Source: a virus. From it: DNA of 64,000 bases. The notes beneath the pieces are model-generated. The model was not told the DNA's origin, did no database searches, and worked only from the letters and a program-made list of their open reading frames with translations. This document shows, in pieces, positions 7,412-19,300 of this stretch. A program made the position numbers and the translations under genes. The DNA is taken from IMG/VR virus record IMGVR_UViG_3300029268_000010, positions 26,516-90,515 of that record. The stretch is one strand, 5' to 3'. Numbering within the stretch: the stretch's first letter is position 1; each line of letters starts with the position of its first letter.

Positions 7412-10400
7412 ATGCAACAAATAAATCAATTTCTCAAAGGTTTGATATCTGATATTGATGTTTCAAAAAGAACATCAGAATATTGGACATTTCCTTCAAT
7501 GAATATCAGAGTCTATAATAAGAAGGGCCAGGGATTCATTGTTACTTATATTGAGGGTAGTACGAAAGTTGATTCATTTGGAATTCCTATTGGAAGCGGT
7601 GAAGAGTTTTCGATAAAATCCGGATATAAAATTCTTGGAGCATGCGAATATAATGGCGTAATTTATATATCTTCATATAATGCTTCAGTAAGTGTTGACA
7701 AGGGAGAAATAGGTTGTTTCCCTAGTCCAAATATTCTTGATTTCAGTAAACCAAATGGTGCTCCCGGCACTCCTGATGCTCCACCTATTGGCTACAATAT
7801 TCAATTTGAAAGGATATACAGAACATTACGAAATTTTACAAATACCACTGATCCTACCGGAATTGAAACTACAGTTCAACGTGATCCATTAAATACCACT
7901 CTTTTTGGATGGGATATTGAAAGATATGTCGACATGTTTGCAGCTGAGAGTTATGATGGATCTCTTGATTTTTACCTTTGTGATTATAAAAATCCAAATA
8001 GAGTAGTAAACTCAGGATTTCATTATAATACAGGAATTGCCAACAATAGATTGTATTGGAATAATGATTTCTTTGGATCGCTTAATCAGGTACAAACTAC
8101 TTTTGCAGATGCTTCGGCTCAGTTTATTGGTTTGCTTCCTAATGGTGATGAGAAATGTGGGTTATATTTTCTTCACTTTAGATATTGTGATAATAATTTA
8201 AATACAACTCCTTTTATTTTAGAATCAGGGCCTATACAGGTTCATATAGGCGATACGACTACTTTAAATACTGTAATGGGTGGAGAAGATACTTATAATT
8301 CTCATAAACAAATCCATTTCAAAGTTATTAATCCCGATCAGTCTTATCAATATATAGAGGTTGCTTTCGTAAGATATTTTTCAGATAGTTCCGGAGTACA
8401 AATACATGAAACATGGCTTATAGATTGGAGATATCCCATTGTTTCTGGAGCAGATGTAGATATTCTTATCACTGGTAATGAAGCTTTGTTAACAATTACA
8501 GATGCAGAAATAATTGAAAGAAGTCTTATTGAAAGAACTTGTCGGTCACATACCCAAATTGCAAATTATTATTTTGGTGGAAATTGGAAAAGTTCTCGTA
8601 CTGATCATCCGGCACTTGTAGAATTCTTTAAAAGAGTACAAGTTTCCTATGATGATAGTTTGGAAAAAAATGTTAATACTCCTATTAATATTAATGAACC
8701 TTCAGCAAATTATATTCCTTATCAAGACGTTTATCTTACATATGATGATGTAGGATATTTTAGAGGTGAACCGTATGCTTTTGGTGGATTTGTTCGATTA
8801 AATGATATGCAGTATTCAAGTGCATATCCTTTACGCGGATGTGATCAATTTGATGGACAAATACTTGGTACTACACAAGATAATTACAATGGTGTTTATC
8901 GGTTTCCAAGAACAACAAAATCACCTTGTATGTCTGCTATTGATAGGATAAGGATATTGCGTGTTAGAATGGATTTTACAGATGCTTTAGCATGGCTTCA
9001 GACAAATCCTACTGATCCTAATGTAATATGGTTACGTTATAATGTAAAACATATATTTCTTGCCAGGGCAGAAAGAAAACCTACATTAAAATGTCAAGGT
9101 GTAGCGATAGGTGGAGCTCAATCATATTCAGAACATTTTCCATATTCTACTTATGAATGTTCTTATAATTGGTGGGATCCATTTAATAGTCATTTAAAGA
9201 CACTTCAAAATATTTGGGTAAAAGCGGATGATGCACTTCAAATACCTACACGATGGGATAATCAAGATGTCGTGACACATTTAGATGAAGTTGGATTATC
9301 AGGTAAACATGGACAACCACTTGTGAAATTTACTGGTGCTGGTAATGAAGCTCAGAATCCATTTAAAGGATGGGCCGATAACTCAACGAATGTTGCGGGT
9401 AATGTTTGTAATCCGGCAGGAGCAGCGAATTCTACTTATATGGAATTAGTTATTCCTATTTATCGTGCATATATGCCAATGTTGTATTATAATTATAATG
9501 GAGGTAATACAGATTGGAGATATTTTAGTTCAAGATGGTTCATTCAACCAAAGAAATATGGTGTTTTCTGTCCAGATCATTTATTAAATAGAAATCTTGA
9601 TATTTCTGATATTGAATATATTCAACGTGTAGCAAAGACTGCGCATAATTTTGTTGAACCAAATCCTGGTTCATACGATTATTGGTTTTTTGGATATCCA
9701 CCTTATGGTTTTGCAAGTTATGATGATGTAGTTCCATATAAATATATTAATGAAATGCAATATGGAAAATATATTGATAGAGTTCTGCCTGGATTCTTAT
9801 CTTCAAATGTTGTAGGAAAAGAAGATGTTGGCAGGGATGGATTACATCGTGTTCCTTCATATCCTACTGCTCTTGGTTTTGTTAATGAGACATATGATAT
9901 TAATGATATTAATGGAAATAATACTTCTCATCAAAATTGTCTTTTATATGCTTATGATAGTAGTAATAAAAGAGAATGGTCAACAAGAAATCTTCGAACA
10001 GCTCCATTTATTGCTATTGAAGAAGATGCAGATATACCAGGCATAGTTCAGGATAATTATAATCTAGATATAGTAAATCTTTATTCTAAAAGACCTGAAG
10101 ATCTTAATTCCAATCTTGCGACCTGGTATGCTGTAGGTCCTCAATTACAATATTATAAAATTTCAGAAGCTATTCCTTTTGTTAATCAAAGTGGAAATTA
10201 TATTTTTCCGGTAACTCAATTATTAGGTCGCGGTGATTGTTTTCTGCAAAAAACATTTTTCAAACAGGCTACATGGGATCCTTCAGGATTTAAAGGTGAT
10301 GCTGCAGATTCCGTAGGTGCCGGATGTGGTGGTACTGGTGATGGATTCCCTACTCATTTCACAAATGATACAGGTCCTGTTTTTGATGCTACTGTATCTA

Positions 10401-12037
10401 TTGCGGATAGAGTTCGGTATTGTCATGGTGTTGTCTTGGGTATTGTCACTGAGAATGCAGTCAATTCTGCTATGCGACACATGGACAATGTTAATGCTTA
10501 CAGTCCTCAGTTCTATCCTATGGCTGTTCCAGACTGGGCTCTTTATCCATTATCGTATGAAGGTTATGAATCTTTTCTTTATAATCATGGATATCATCGG
10601 CAATTATCAATCGATATCTTTTTGGGATATGATTCAAATCTTCCGAATACTCAAAATACAATAAAGAAAACAAGAATTCGTCATAGTCCTAAAAAAGTTC
10701 CTTTTGCTTATGTTGACAATTACAGAAATCTTCAAATCAATGATTACAAAGATTTTGATTTACAGTTTGGACAGATAATGTCTATCGAACATATTGAAGA
10801 AACACTTATTTCTATTCAGGAAGGTGCAATTAATGAACATTATATTAATGAGGAAGCATTAAAGGCCCCAACAACGGCAGGAGAACTTACACTTGGTCTT
10901 GGTCCAATACTTTCGGATAAGATAAATATATTGGCATATTATGGAACACAGCATCAGTGGTCAATATGTAAAGGATTTACAGGTATCTATGGGTGGGATT
11001 GGAAGAAAAGAGTATTGTGGAAAGTTAAAGCTGGCCAGACTGCTATTGGTACAAGATCTATGGCGGTACAATCTCTTTCTCAGGAAAAAATGATTGATAA
11101 ATGGTTATTCGATTTTTCTAATTCAATAAATACAAGGACGGATATTCTTAATCAATTAAAAGATACTCCAGCGAATGGAGAAGGTATTGTCGTTGGTTAT
11201 GATCCGGAAAATCATGAGATACTATTCACATTAATTAAAAGGCAACTTTCTCATTATGTATGGCAGTGGAATACTGTTACTGCATGTTTTACTTCTTGGA
11301 TGAATACTATGGGTTATTTACAATCAGATGTTGAAAACTTACCAATAACTGAGTATGTCAATGGAATGACAATGGTTTCGGGGCAACTATATTTTGACAC
11401 TGATCATAACTATATTTTTATCTATTACAAAGACAGCGGCCAGCGTTGCCACGTTCATGCAAGAGCTGTATATGAAGATCTTTCAAGGACATTAATCTTT
11501 AATGAGGACCTTGATTTTTTTACTTCTGAACTAGGTGTTAATAATTATTGGTACGGATATATCAATCGTGACTTTTTCAGTGCTGAAAGTAATCGTGTTT
11601 ATTTACATAACAAAGGTCCGATATGTACTTTTAATAATAATATTTTTGTTCCAGCTCAGATATCAATTATTATAAATGGTGTAATTGGAGAAACGGAAAA
11701 TTATTCTGCAATATCGAAACTTTATACATGGGTACTTTGTGAATCACAGAATACTCCTTTTTCGCGAATTGATTATGAAACTACATATCAAGCATCAGCT
11801 GCCCCGGGAGATACTTTTGATGATTTCCAAACGCCAATAAATTTCTGGAGAAATCCTATTCATCATGAACATAAATGGAATTGGCCCGTAAATGTTCAAA
11901 CTTCTGCAAATAATGATGAGTTCATTACTGGATCAGAAATGCGTGGAGAATGGATAAAGATCACTTTGACGTATGCAAAAAGAGTACAGGGGTGGATTAA
12001 GAATATAATTACTACTTTTATATCATCAAATTCATAA
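7412..12037 (+). CDS. Muzzle / tail stabilisation protein (P22 gp10-like, crAss family)
   Basis: 1541 aa. The N-terminus (INQFLKGLISDIDVS, then EYWTFPSMNIRVYNKKGQGF, VTYIEGSTKV and ILGACEYNGVIYI) follows the pattern of the large crAss-like stabilisation/muzzle proteins, in which an early W-(T/R)-(Y/F)-P-x-x-N-(V/I)-R segment is followed by a beta-propeller-like GxCEYNGVxYI. The rest is rich in Asn, Tyr and aromatic beta strands, as expected of a tail hub. In the structure of phiCrAss001 the muzzle closes the tail barrel below the portal and ring proteins. AT-rich leader without Shine-Dalgarno. Followed by three cargo-like genes. Confidence 0.78.
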   Translation: MQQINQFLKGLISDIDVSKRTSEYWTFPSMNIRVYNKKGQGFIVTYIEGSTKVDSFGIPIGSGEEFSIKSGYKILGACEYNGVIYISSYNASVSVDKGEIGCFPSPNILDFSKPNGAPGTPDAPPIGYNIQFERIYRTLRNFTNTTDPTGIETTVQRDPLNTTLFGWDIERYVDMFAAESYDGSLDFYLCDYKNPNRVVNSGFHYNTGIANNRLYWNNDFFGSLNQVQTTFADASAQFIGLLPNGDEKCGLYFLHFRYCDNNLNTTPFILESGPIQVHIGDTTTLNTVMGGEDTYNSHKQIHFKVINPDQSYQYIEVAFVRYFSDSSGVQIHETWLIDWRYPIVSGADVDILITGNEALLTITDAEIIERSLIERTCRSHTQIANYYFGGNWKSSRTDHPALVEFFKRVQVSYDDSLEKNVNTPININEPSANYIPYQDVYLTYDDVGYFRGEPYAFGGFVRLNDMQYSSAYPLRGCDQFDGQILGTTQDNYNGVYRFPRTTKSPCMSAIDRIRILRVRMDFTDALAWLQTNPTDPNVIWLRYNVKHIFLARAERKPTLKCQGVAIGGAQSYSEHFPYSTYECSYNWWDPFNSHLKTLQNIWVKADDALQIPTRWDNQDVVTHLDEVGLSGKHGQPLVKFTGAGNEAQNPFKGWADNSTNVAGNVCNPAGAANSTYMELVIPIYRAYMPMLYYNYNGGNTDWRYFSSRWFIQPKKYGVFCPDHLLNRNLDISDIEYIQRVAKTAHNFVEPNPGSYDYWFFGYPPYGFASYDDVVPYKYINEMQYGKYIDRVLPGFLSSNVVGKEDVGRDGLHRVPSYPTALGFVNETYDINDINGNNTSHQNCLLYAYDSSNKREWSTRNLRTAPFIAIEEDADIPGIVQDNYNLDIVNLYSKRPEDLNSNLATWYAVGPQLQYYKISEAIPFVNQSGNYIFPVTQLLGRGDCFLQKTFFKQATWDPSGFKGDAADSVGAGCGGTGDGFPTHFTNDTGPVFDATVSIADRVRYCHGVVLGIVTENAVNSAMRHMDNVNAYSPQFYPMAVPDWALYPLSYEGYESFLYNHGYHRQLSIDIFLGYDSNLPNTQNTIKKTRIRHSPKKVPFAYVDNYRNLQINDYKDFDLQFGQIMSIEHIEETLISIQEGAINEHYINEEALKAPTTAGELTLGLGPILSDKINILAYYGTQHQWSICKGFTGIYGWDWKKRVLWKVKAGQTAIGTRSMAVQSLSQEKMIDKWLFDFSNSINTRTDILNQLKDTPANGEGIVVGYDPENHEILFTLIKRQLSHYVWQWNTVTACFTSWMNTMGYLQSDVENLPITEYVNGMTMVSGQLYFDTDHNYIFIYYKDSGQRCHVHARAVYEDLSRTLIFNEDLDFFTSELGVNNYWYGYINRDFFSAESNRVYLHNKGPICTFNNNIFVPAQISIIINGVIGETENYSAISKLYTWVLCESQNTPFSRIDYETTYQASAAPGDTFDDFQTPINFWRNPIHHEHKWNWPVNVQTSANNDEFITGSEMRGEWIKITLTYAKRVQGWIKNIITTFISSNS

Positions 12038-12041
12038 AATT

Positions 12042-12995
12042 ATGGCAAATTCAAATAGGTGGAAACACTGGGTAAGAAGTATCGGTACGGGTCTCGGTGG
12101 TGTTATTGGTGCTGTTGCTGGCGGTGGATGGAATTTTGGTGTTGGTGCTGTTCCCGGATTTCTTGCAGGCGTAAGTGTCGCATCTTCAATAATGGGTGCT
12201 GCATTACCTGATGAAAGTATATGGGATAAGAATGTTTCGGTTGCTTCTACTGATCCGTATGCAATAGGAACAAGTGTCGGACAAAGACAAAACCGTATTG
12301 GTAAAACTGGATCATGGAAAGATCCTAATTCTACTTATGATACTATATCAGGAGTTGTTGGTCTTGCCGCCGGAGCTCTCGGTGCCACTGGAGTGGGTTC
12401 TGGTATTTCACTTGCCGGAAATGGTGCAAGTGGCGCTTCAAATATTGCCAACGTTGCCGGAACAACTGCAAGTCATTGGTCTATGGGAACAGGTGCTGTT
12501 GAAAATGCACCCAAGATGGCCGGAATGCTATCCGGTATCTCTCAACCTACAAATATTGTTATGGAAGGTGCGAATGTTGCCGGAACTGTAGGAGAGGTTA
12601 CTCCTATGGTTGATCAGGTGGCAAATATCGCAACTAAAACTGCACCATTTGTTAAGACTGCAAAATCTGAATTGAATACATTATTGAAAAAACCTAGTAC
12701 TTATAAAGATCTTTTAAGTACCGTTCAGAAGATTCCATCAATTACCGATAATACTAAGAAAACAGGATTTAATAGTAATGTTGATTTAAATGTAACTCCT
12801 GAATCTATGAATGCAGCTTATCAGAAGCCGGCAGTACTTAATGTTCCACAAGGAATACAACAAACAAATTCTTTATTCAAAAATAATTTTTCTCCGATAT
12901 CACTTCCTGGTTATACTGGCTTTCAAAATAAGAAAGCTGATCAGGGAATGAACGCGTTACTTGAATATTATTCAAATATGTATAATATAAAATAA
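12042..12995 (+). CDS. Virion cargo-type protein with glycine-zipper segment
   Basis: 317 aa. Residues ~13-50 form a Gly/Ala-rich stretch with repeated GxxxG spacing (for example GTGLGGVIGAVAGGG), long enough to cross a membrane; a second Gly/Ala region lies around 105-150. The C-terminal third is polar. Such segments suit an ejected protein that inserts into the host envelope. Its place after the muzzle gene and before the polymerase polyprotein matches the crAss-like cargo block. No family confirmed. Confidence 0.6.
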   Translation: MANSNRWKHWVRSIGTGLGGVIGAVAGGGWNFGVGAVPGFLAGVSVASSIMGAALPDESIWDKNVSVASTDPYAIGTSVGQRQNRIGKTGSWKDPNSTYDTISGVVGLAAGALGATGVGSGISLAGNGASGASNIANVAGTTASHWSMGTGAVENAPKMAGMLSGISQPTNIVMEGANVAGTVGEVTPMVDQVANIATKTAPFVKTAKSELNTLLKKPSTYKDLLSTVQKIPSITDNTKKTGFNSNVDLNVTPESMNAAYQKPAVLNVPQGIQQTNSLFKNNFSPISLPGYTGFQNKKADQGMNALLEYYSNMYNIK

Positions 12996-13004
12996 ACTGA
13001 CGAT

Positions 13005-14174
13005 ATGCCACTATTACCTCCTTTTCCTGGAAGTATGCCTGCTCCAACAGATGAAGAATATTGGACAAGCGCTACTGATCCAAAACAGATTTACAAGAAA
13101 GATAAAACAGGTGCTTATTCTTGGGTAAAAGACTATGATCAAAAAACAGATTTAAGTAAATTGACATGGACTCCTGTTACTGATGCGACTTCTTTGGCTG
13201 CTATGAAAAATATGGGAAGTAAAAATTTTCCTGTTTATACACCTCCTACGACTACTAAAAAAGAAGTTCTTGCTAATGAATGGACTGATGGTGAAGATAT
13301 CAATATGACCGATGCGCAACCAAAGTTTATTGCAGATGAATCAGGAACAGTAAGTCCAAATATACTCAGTACTGGTAATGAGTCTGCTGTTACAAGAAAC
13401 AAAAATACTGAAAAATGGGAACCCAAACCTACTTTTTCCGGACCATCAGTTGCGCCTACATGGCTTGACAATTGGTATGAAAGTTTACAGAAACAACATG
13501 CGGAGGCAAAAACATACAATGATGTAAAAACTATTGGTGATGTTGCAACAGGTGGACTTGCTTATTTATCTAATGCATTTGCAAAGAAAGAAGATCTTCC
13601 TGCCCCTCCAATGTCTATCCCCGCCGTTTATGGAAATATCTATGGATCAGAAAAAGGTCTTGTTGACAATGCACTAGCATTATCTCTTGGTACTGCAAAT
13701 AAAGTCTCCAGGGAACTTGGCAAACCTGAATATATAGGATCTAATCTTGGTACAATGATGGACGCGCAGGCAAAAGCATATGCCGGTATTGCACAAGATG
13801 TTTCTACTATTGATCAGGCAAATAGAAAAAGTGTTGCAGAAGCAGATACCGCAAATAGTTTAGCTTCTTATACTACTGAGGTGGCTAATAATGCTGCTCT
13901 TAAAGAAACCGGATTAATGCGTTCTCAGACTATGGCTGCACAGTTGACTGCTAATAGTAAGATGATCAATGATAGAATTAAAAATAAATTCGAGATTGAT
14001 GAATCAATGAATCAACAGACGATGTATTATAATCTTATAAAGAATGGTGCATCTACAGAAGAAGCTCTTGCGATGATGAAATTGATAGCTCCAAATCTTG
14101 TTACTGAAACTGCAGAAGAAGATTATAAAACCATTTATGATAAAGACGGTAATATTACAGGTTATACAGGTTAA
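13005..14174 (+). CDS. Virion cargo-type protein
   Basis: 389 aa, not recognised by motif. N-terminal part is Pro/Thr-rich and low complexity; residues ~185-330 are alanine-rich, predicted long helices (TANKVSRELGKPEYIG, then AQAKAYAGIAQDVSTIDQA) of the sort found in ejected internal proteins. The last 40 residues include EEALAMMKLIAPN. It lies 9 bp after the preceding gene, on the same strand. Role as packaged/ejected protein is inferred from context. Confidence 0.6.
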   Translation: MPLLPPFPGSMPAPTDEEYWTSATDPKQIYKKDKTGAYSWVKDYDQKTDLSKLTWTPVTDATSLAAMKNMGSKNFPVYTPPTTTKKEVLANEWTDGEDINMTDAQPKFIADESGTVSPNILSTGNESAVTRNKNTEKWEPKPTFSGPSVAPTWLDNWYESLQKQHAEAKTYNDVKTIGDVATGGLAYLSNAFAKKEDLPAPPMSIPAVYGNIYGSEKGLVDNALALSLGTANKVSRELGKPEYIGSNLGTMMDAQAKAYAGIAQDVSTIDQANRKSVAEADTANSLASYTTEVANNAALKETGLMRSQTMAAQLTANSKMINDRIKNKFEIDESMNQQTMYYNLIKNGASTEEALAMMKLIAPNLVTETAEEDYKTIYDKDGNITGYTG

Positions 14175-14186
14175 AAATTTAATGTT

Positions 14187-16379
14187 ATGGCAATACTTGA
14201 TGCTTTAAAAGACGGCCAGCCGGAATATCCATTATACCAACCTGACTCATGGGAATTCAAAGCTCCCAAGGGTTTACTTACTTATGCTGCACTTATGGGC
14301 GGTTCGAGTACATCGAAATCTGGAAGTAGTAAAAAAGGTGCAAAACCATTTCCGGGCATGGAAGGACAACATCAATATGTGACGGAAAAAAAACAATTAT
14401 TTGATGAAGAGGTTGCTGATGTTTCAAGTAGATTGATGTCTGGAATGAAAATGAGTGGTGATCCATTAGGATATATAAAAACTGACGAAGGAAAGGCGCT
14501 TGTTGAAGAACTTACAGTACTTAATAGAAAGGCTACAAAACTTGCTGAAAACAAACAATTCACAGAACAGAATTATGAAGCATATGTAAAAAATGAAGCA
14601 ATAGTAAATAGTACAAAAAAGTCCGGTGGGCAGTATGACTACAATCCTACGACAGGACAATATACCGGTATTATTACAAAAAAAGATGGATCTTTTGAAG
14701 AAGTCAGTGCTTCAGATGTTGCTACTTTATGGTCAAATGGTGCCATACCTATTACTGTTCAAGACAAGAATGATCTGATCAATAAATATTACACTGCTGA
14801 TGCAAATGGGGTGATTCGTAAACCACAGTTTTCTACCGGTTTTGATAGTTCTGCAGACTGGACTACAAAAATGACATCATATCTTGAAAGATTAAAGACT
14901 ACTTCTGGTGGTGACCTTGGATTCGCCGCACAAGATGTTGATGTAGGAACAGATGTCTATGGAAATCCAAATAAATATGTATTTAAACATGGTACTTATG
15001 AAGGTAATTATTCTGCTTGGTTAACAACTCATGGTGCCGGAGTAAAGAATTTATTGGAAGGTGATGATCTTGCCAGTGCAAAAGAAGCATATAATAGAGA
15101 TTTATGGAATGGAGATCCCGATGCGTGGGAATATGAAACCAAACAAAATGCACAAGGACAGGATGAATATATTGAAGATGAAGATGCAATGCATGGATTA
15201 AAGTCTACTAAAAGAACATTTGATGAATGGTTAGAACAAAAAATTATTGAACAGAAAACAGGATTACAAACTTATAAACCCTCTATTGGTTATACTACAA
15301 TGGATAATCCAAATGCTGCAGGCGGTGGTGGTGGAACTGGTGATAATGTTAATTATTGGGAATTATTAGAATATGATCAGTCGAAAAATCTTTTAGGAGA
15401 AAAAAATCTTGATTGGAAAACAGGAGTTTTGGATTTGGGTGAAGTTGCTGCTAATTTAAGTAAGGTTAATGGATTGACGTCTACTTCTGCTAGTTATTTG
15501 TTAAATCAATATAAAACTGCTGCAAAAGAAAAACTCAAAGCTACAGGATATTCTGAAACATCAATTACTGATGATATGATTAATAAAACTGCATGGAATT
15601 TAGTTTCGGCTAAAGATCAGAAAACAATTATAAAAGGAGTTATTTCAGCACAAACACAAGCAAAAACAGGAGAAGAATATACTGCTTTAGCACGTATGTA
15701 TCCAGGATTAACTGTATGGAATCCTTTTAATTGGAAATTATATAAAGATGAAAAAAATCAGATAACAACTGCATTAATGGTAGGACCAGAAAATGTTCAG
15801 AAATATGGGGCTGATATTATTCAAACAAGTATAAGGACAGATGTTCAAGTTAATAATGGAATTACTTTTGATAAAGTTTCCAAACATAATCCTGTTGGTG
15901 TTGGCATGACAGCCATAACAGATTTTACTGCTACTAATAAAAAAGAACCAATGATTATTAAAGCAGAATCTCAATTTGTACTTAATGGTAAACCCTATAC
16001 AAATGTTGTTGTATTGGTAGATAAATCGGATGCAGCTTTAAGTAAATTAAAAGGATATTTACCAAATACTAGTGGAGAATTAGAGTTAGTAGATTATACT
16101 GATCCAAGAATTAAACAATTTATAAAAGATGGATCGTTTCTCGAAACGTTTGGTTTAAATGTAGGTTCGTTAACAGCTGAAGAAGGTTTAATGTTAACTA
16201 CTAATGGATATACCGCAGCTTCTGATGATTTTTATATGGTTCCATTAACTATTGATGGAGATTGGGTAAAAGATCAAAAATGGACAACTGCTGGTTCCAG
16301 TAAATTATTTACTGCTATTGAAAGTGGATTTATAAATAATATGGCAACTGATGTTGAAAGTGATATTACTACTAAATAA
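14187..16379 (+). CDS. Virion cargo-type protein, 730 aa
   Basis: Not recognised by motif. The first ~60 residues are Ser/Gly/Lys rich; residues ~65-140 are helical and charged; the middle has a Gly-rich linker (GGGGGTGDN, ~378). No membrane helix or catalytic motif stands out. It sits directly before the giant polymerase ORF (8 bp spacing), the position of large packaged proteins in crAss-like phages. Inferred to be packaged in the virion together with the polymerase. Confidence 0.58.
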   Translation: MAILDALKDGQPEYPLYQPDSWEFKAPKGLLTYAALMGGSSTSKSGSSKKGAKPFPGMEGQHQYVTEKKQLFDEEVADVSSRLMSGMKMSGDPLGYIKTDEGKALVEELTVLNRKATKLAENKQFTEQNYEAYVKNEAIVNSTKKSGGQYDYNPTTGQYTGIITKKDGSFEEVSASDVATLWSNGAIPITVQDKNDLINKYYTADANGVIRKPQFSTGFDSSADWTTKMTSYLERLKTTSGGDLGFAAQDVDVGTDVYGNPNKYVFKHGTYEGNYSAWLTTHGAGVKNLLEGDDLASAKEAYNRDLWNGDPDAWEYETKQNAQGQDEYIEDEDAMHGLKSTKRTFDEWLEQKIIEQKTGLQTYKPSIGYTTMDNPNAAGGGGGTGDNVNYWELLEYDQSKNLLGEKNLDWKTGVLDLGEVAANLSKVNGLTSTSASYLLNQYKTAAKEKLKATGYSETSITDDMINKTAWNLVSAKDQKTIIKGVISAQTQAKTGEEYTALARMYPGLTVWNPFNWKLYKDEKNQITTALMVGPENVQKYGADIIQTSIRTDVQVNNGITFDKVSKHNPVGVGMTAITDFTATNKKEPMIIKAESQFVLNGKPYTNVVVLVDKSDAALSKLKGYLPNTSGELELVDYTDPRIKQFIKDGSFLETFGLNVGSLTAEEGLMLTTNGYTAASDDFYMVPLTIDGDWVKDQKWTTAGSSKLFTAIESGFINNMATDVESDITTK

Positions 16380-16387
16380 TTATTAAT

Positions 16388-19300
16388 ATGCCTATAGACG
16401 AAACTATAAAAACTGAACCGGTAAATATAAATTTTAGAGATAAGACTTTTTCTAATAATTTAGATTTTGCTTCACGATTATTAAAGGGTGATGATCTTGG
16501 TGACATCTGGCATGAGAGTAATAATTATGATGCTGAACCCGTATTATATTCTAAGGAATCTTTAGCAAAAAAATATCCTACTGTAGATCCTACTAAATGG
16601 GATGAAATATATCCAGAGATAGAAGCACAATACGATCTTTATAAAAAAGGTCAGTTTACAGCCGGACAAACTAATAAATTTTGGTTACCAATAACTGAGG
16701 GTACTTCAACGGCTATGCGTAAGTATCAACAGACCTCAACTCCTTTATTAAGACCTACTATACCTACAATAGCGTATACTCCATTTGGTGAAATTCCTCT
16801 TATGCATGATGATGAGGCAGCTACTAACGTAGGAATGGTTATGACAAAATCAGGTCTATGGGAACCTCTCAGTACTGACAAACCACTCAATAGGATGAAA
16901 AGAATGTATGGAGATATGATAAATACTCCATATACTTATTGGAAAGAATCTGAAGATAATGAGTTCATTAATGGTGATGAGATAAAACTTGCAAGTTGGC
17001 TTGGTGACAGATCACTGACTTCTAATTTCTTTGGATCTCATGTCAGGGGAACAATAAGTGGTGTAATGAAATTCGCTTCTGGAATTGGTCAGTTAATTGA
17101 TGTCGCCGGGGATTCTTATAAATCATACGATTCACAATTAAATGCATTACAGAATTTCAATAAAGCTTTTTTTACTACCAATAAAGATAAATTTGGTGGA
17201 GAAAATAAAGATATCCTCTGGACTGATAGAGTTGGCAATAATTGGACTAACTGGGCTAATCAACAAACCAGGCAGAACAATGATGAGAAAGAAGGATATT
17301 TTAACGATTTAAATGCTTTCATATTTGGAACGTTCGATGGTGTTGGACAGATGGCCCCGTTGATTGCTTCATCATATCTTGTAGGTGCCGGTTCGCGTGG
17401 ACTTCTTGGGTTTTCAAAAGCTTCTAGTCTTGCTAATAAAACGTCGATGGTTTTAGGATCTGTTGAGGCTGGAGGTATGTTCAGACAGGAAATGAAGAAA
17501 TTGGGAATCCCTGATACTGAGTCCGCGAAATGGTGGGCTCCTTTTGCTGTTGCTACATATCTCTCTGAGAGTATATTTAGAACAAATGTTGTCCAGAATA
17601 TATGGGGTAGGGATATGAAGAATTTGGTACTCCCTGCTATTCGTCAGAATTTAAAAGAAGCAGCTATTAAAAAAGGAACTTCTGTTAATGGACTTTCCAA
17701 TGAAGTGAAAGCTGGTATCTTTAAAAAAGCATACAACACTTTTATAAAGAGTCCTGATAGTTGGTTAACAAAATTAGCCAGTAGTAAAAATGTAGCAGTA
17801 AGAGGTTTTGCTGGTGGTGTAGAAGAAGGTTCTGAAGAACTTGTAGAAAATGCAATGGATATGGGTATTGCTTATACTTATAATTCGTTGGCATTTGCAA
17901 GTGCTTTAAATACTAAAAGTCGTTTTGATGGTGTTACCTGGACAACAGGTACGGATCGTGCCGGAGTTGAAAGATATTATAGAATCGAACCTACTGGTGC
18001 CAAGAAACAGATTGATGAGGAAAAATGGCAAGCTGAACAGGATGAATATGAATTTTCAAATGCAGTAATAAAAGGAGAAAAGAATCTAAGCGAAGAATTT
18101 GGATGGACTGATGCTCCTGCAGCTTTTTTTAGTACATTCATATTGCTTGGTATGGGAAAGATAGTTGGTGTCAATAAAGGACAGAATGAAAAACGTACTA
18201 TTCATAAAATAGCTTATGATATAGCAAAGAATCCTTCATTGAAACAAAAGTATATGGAGGTTACTCAATCTCATATTCCCACAGGAGAGTTTGGTTATAC
18301 CCATATTGATGAGAATGGTGTTACTATTAAAGAAGAAGAAAAAGGAACCGTTCTTTCTCAGGCACAAAAGAATCATGATTTATTCTGGCAAGATGTAGAT
18401 CTTATTACCAATATAATTCAGGAAGGTGAAATGACAAGTCCTGAATTCACTGCTAAGATGATGGGTGAAAGTACGATGATCCTTGATGCAATTAATTTGA
18501 AAGTTAAATTAAAATCATTAGCAGTAGATCTGCAGAAAGTGCGTGCCAATGATCCTAATGTAAAAAATCTTACCGAAGAAGGAATACTTGCTGAGATCGA
18601 TCAGAAGCAGAAGGATTACGATTATCTTACAATGTCCAAGACAGATTATACTTTAAAATATGGTACATCCAAAGAGACGGAAGTCATAGAAGAAGGAATG
18701 AAGAAAAAGAAACTTCCAGCAAAAGAAGGAAAAACTTCTTGGGCTTATACTGAAAGGTTTCTTAATTTTATGGAAATGGATAAGTATCGTGATAAATTTG
18801 TTGAAGATTTAGCAGCTGCAAAATATCAAAAATTATTAAAGAAAGTAGAAAAAGGAGAGGCAACACAAGCAGAATATGATGAAAAAGTAAATACTTTTAA
18901 GGCTGAGAAAAAAACAGATTTATTAAAAAATGGTCACAAAAATGGATGGTCTACATTTTATGCTATTTATGCGAATCCATTATTAACAGGAGGAATGAAT
19001 GCTATCGATTTATTCTTTAATGATTCTGAAGAATTCAAATCAAATATTACTGAAAGAATTGCAGCGATAAATGAAGAATTTAAAAAATACAACCAAACTG
19101 ATACTACTGTTCTTACTGATAAATTAACAGAACTACAGAATACATTGAATACTGTTTTAGGTTCAAAAGGTTCTCATAATATTGCAAATTTTGAAAAAGG
19201 TAAATTAGAAACTTCGGATGTAAAAGCTATTACCGATAGTTATCAAGATCTTATTAATAGTGTTCATGAGGTTGTGAATATTGCCAGGGCAACTCCGAAT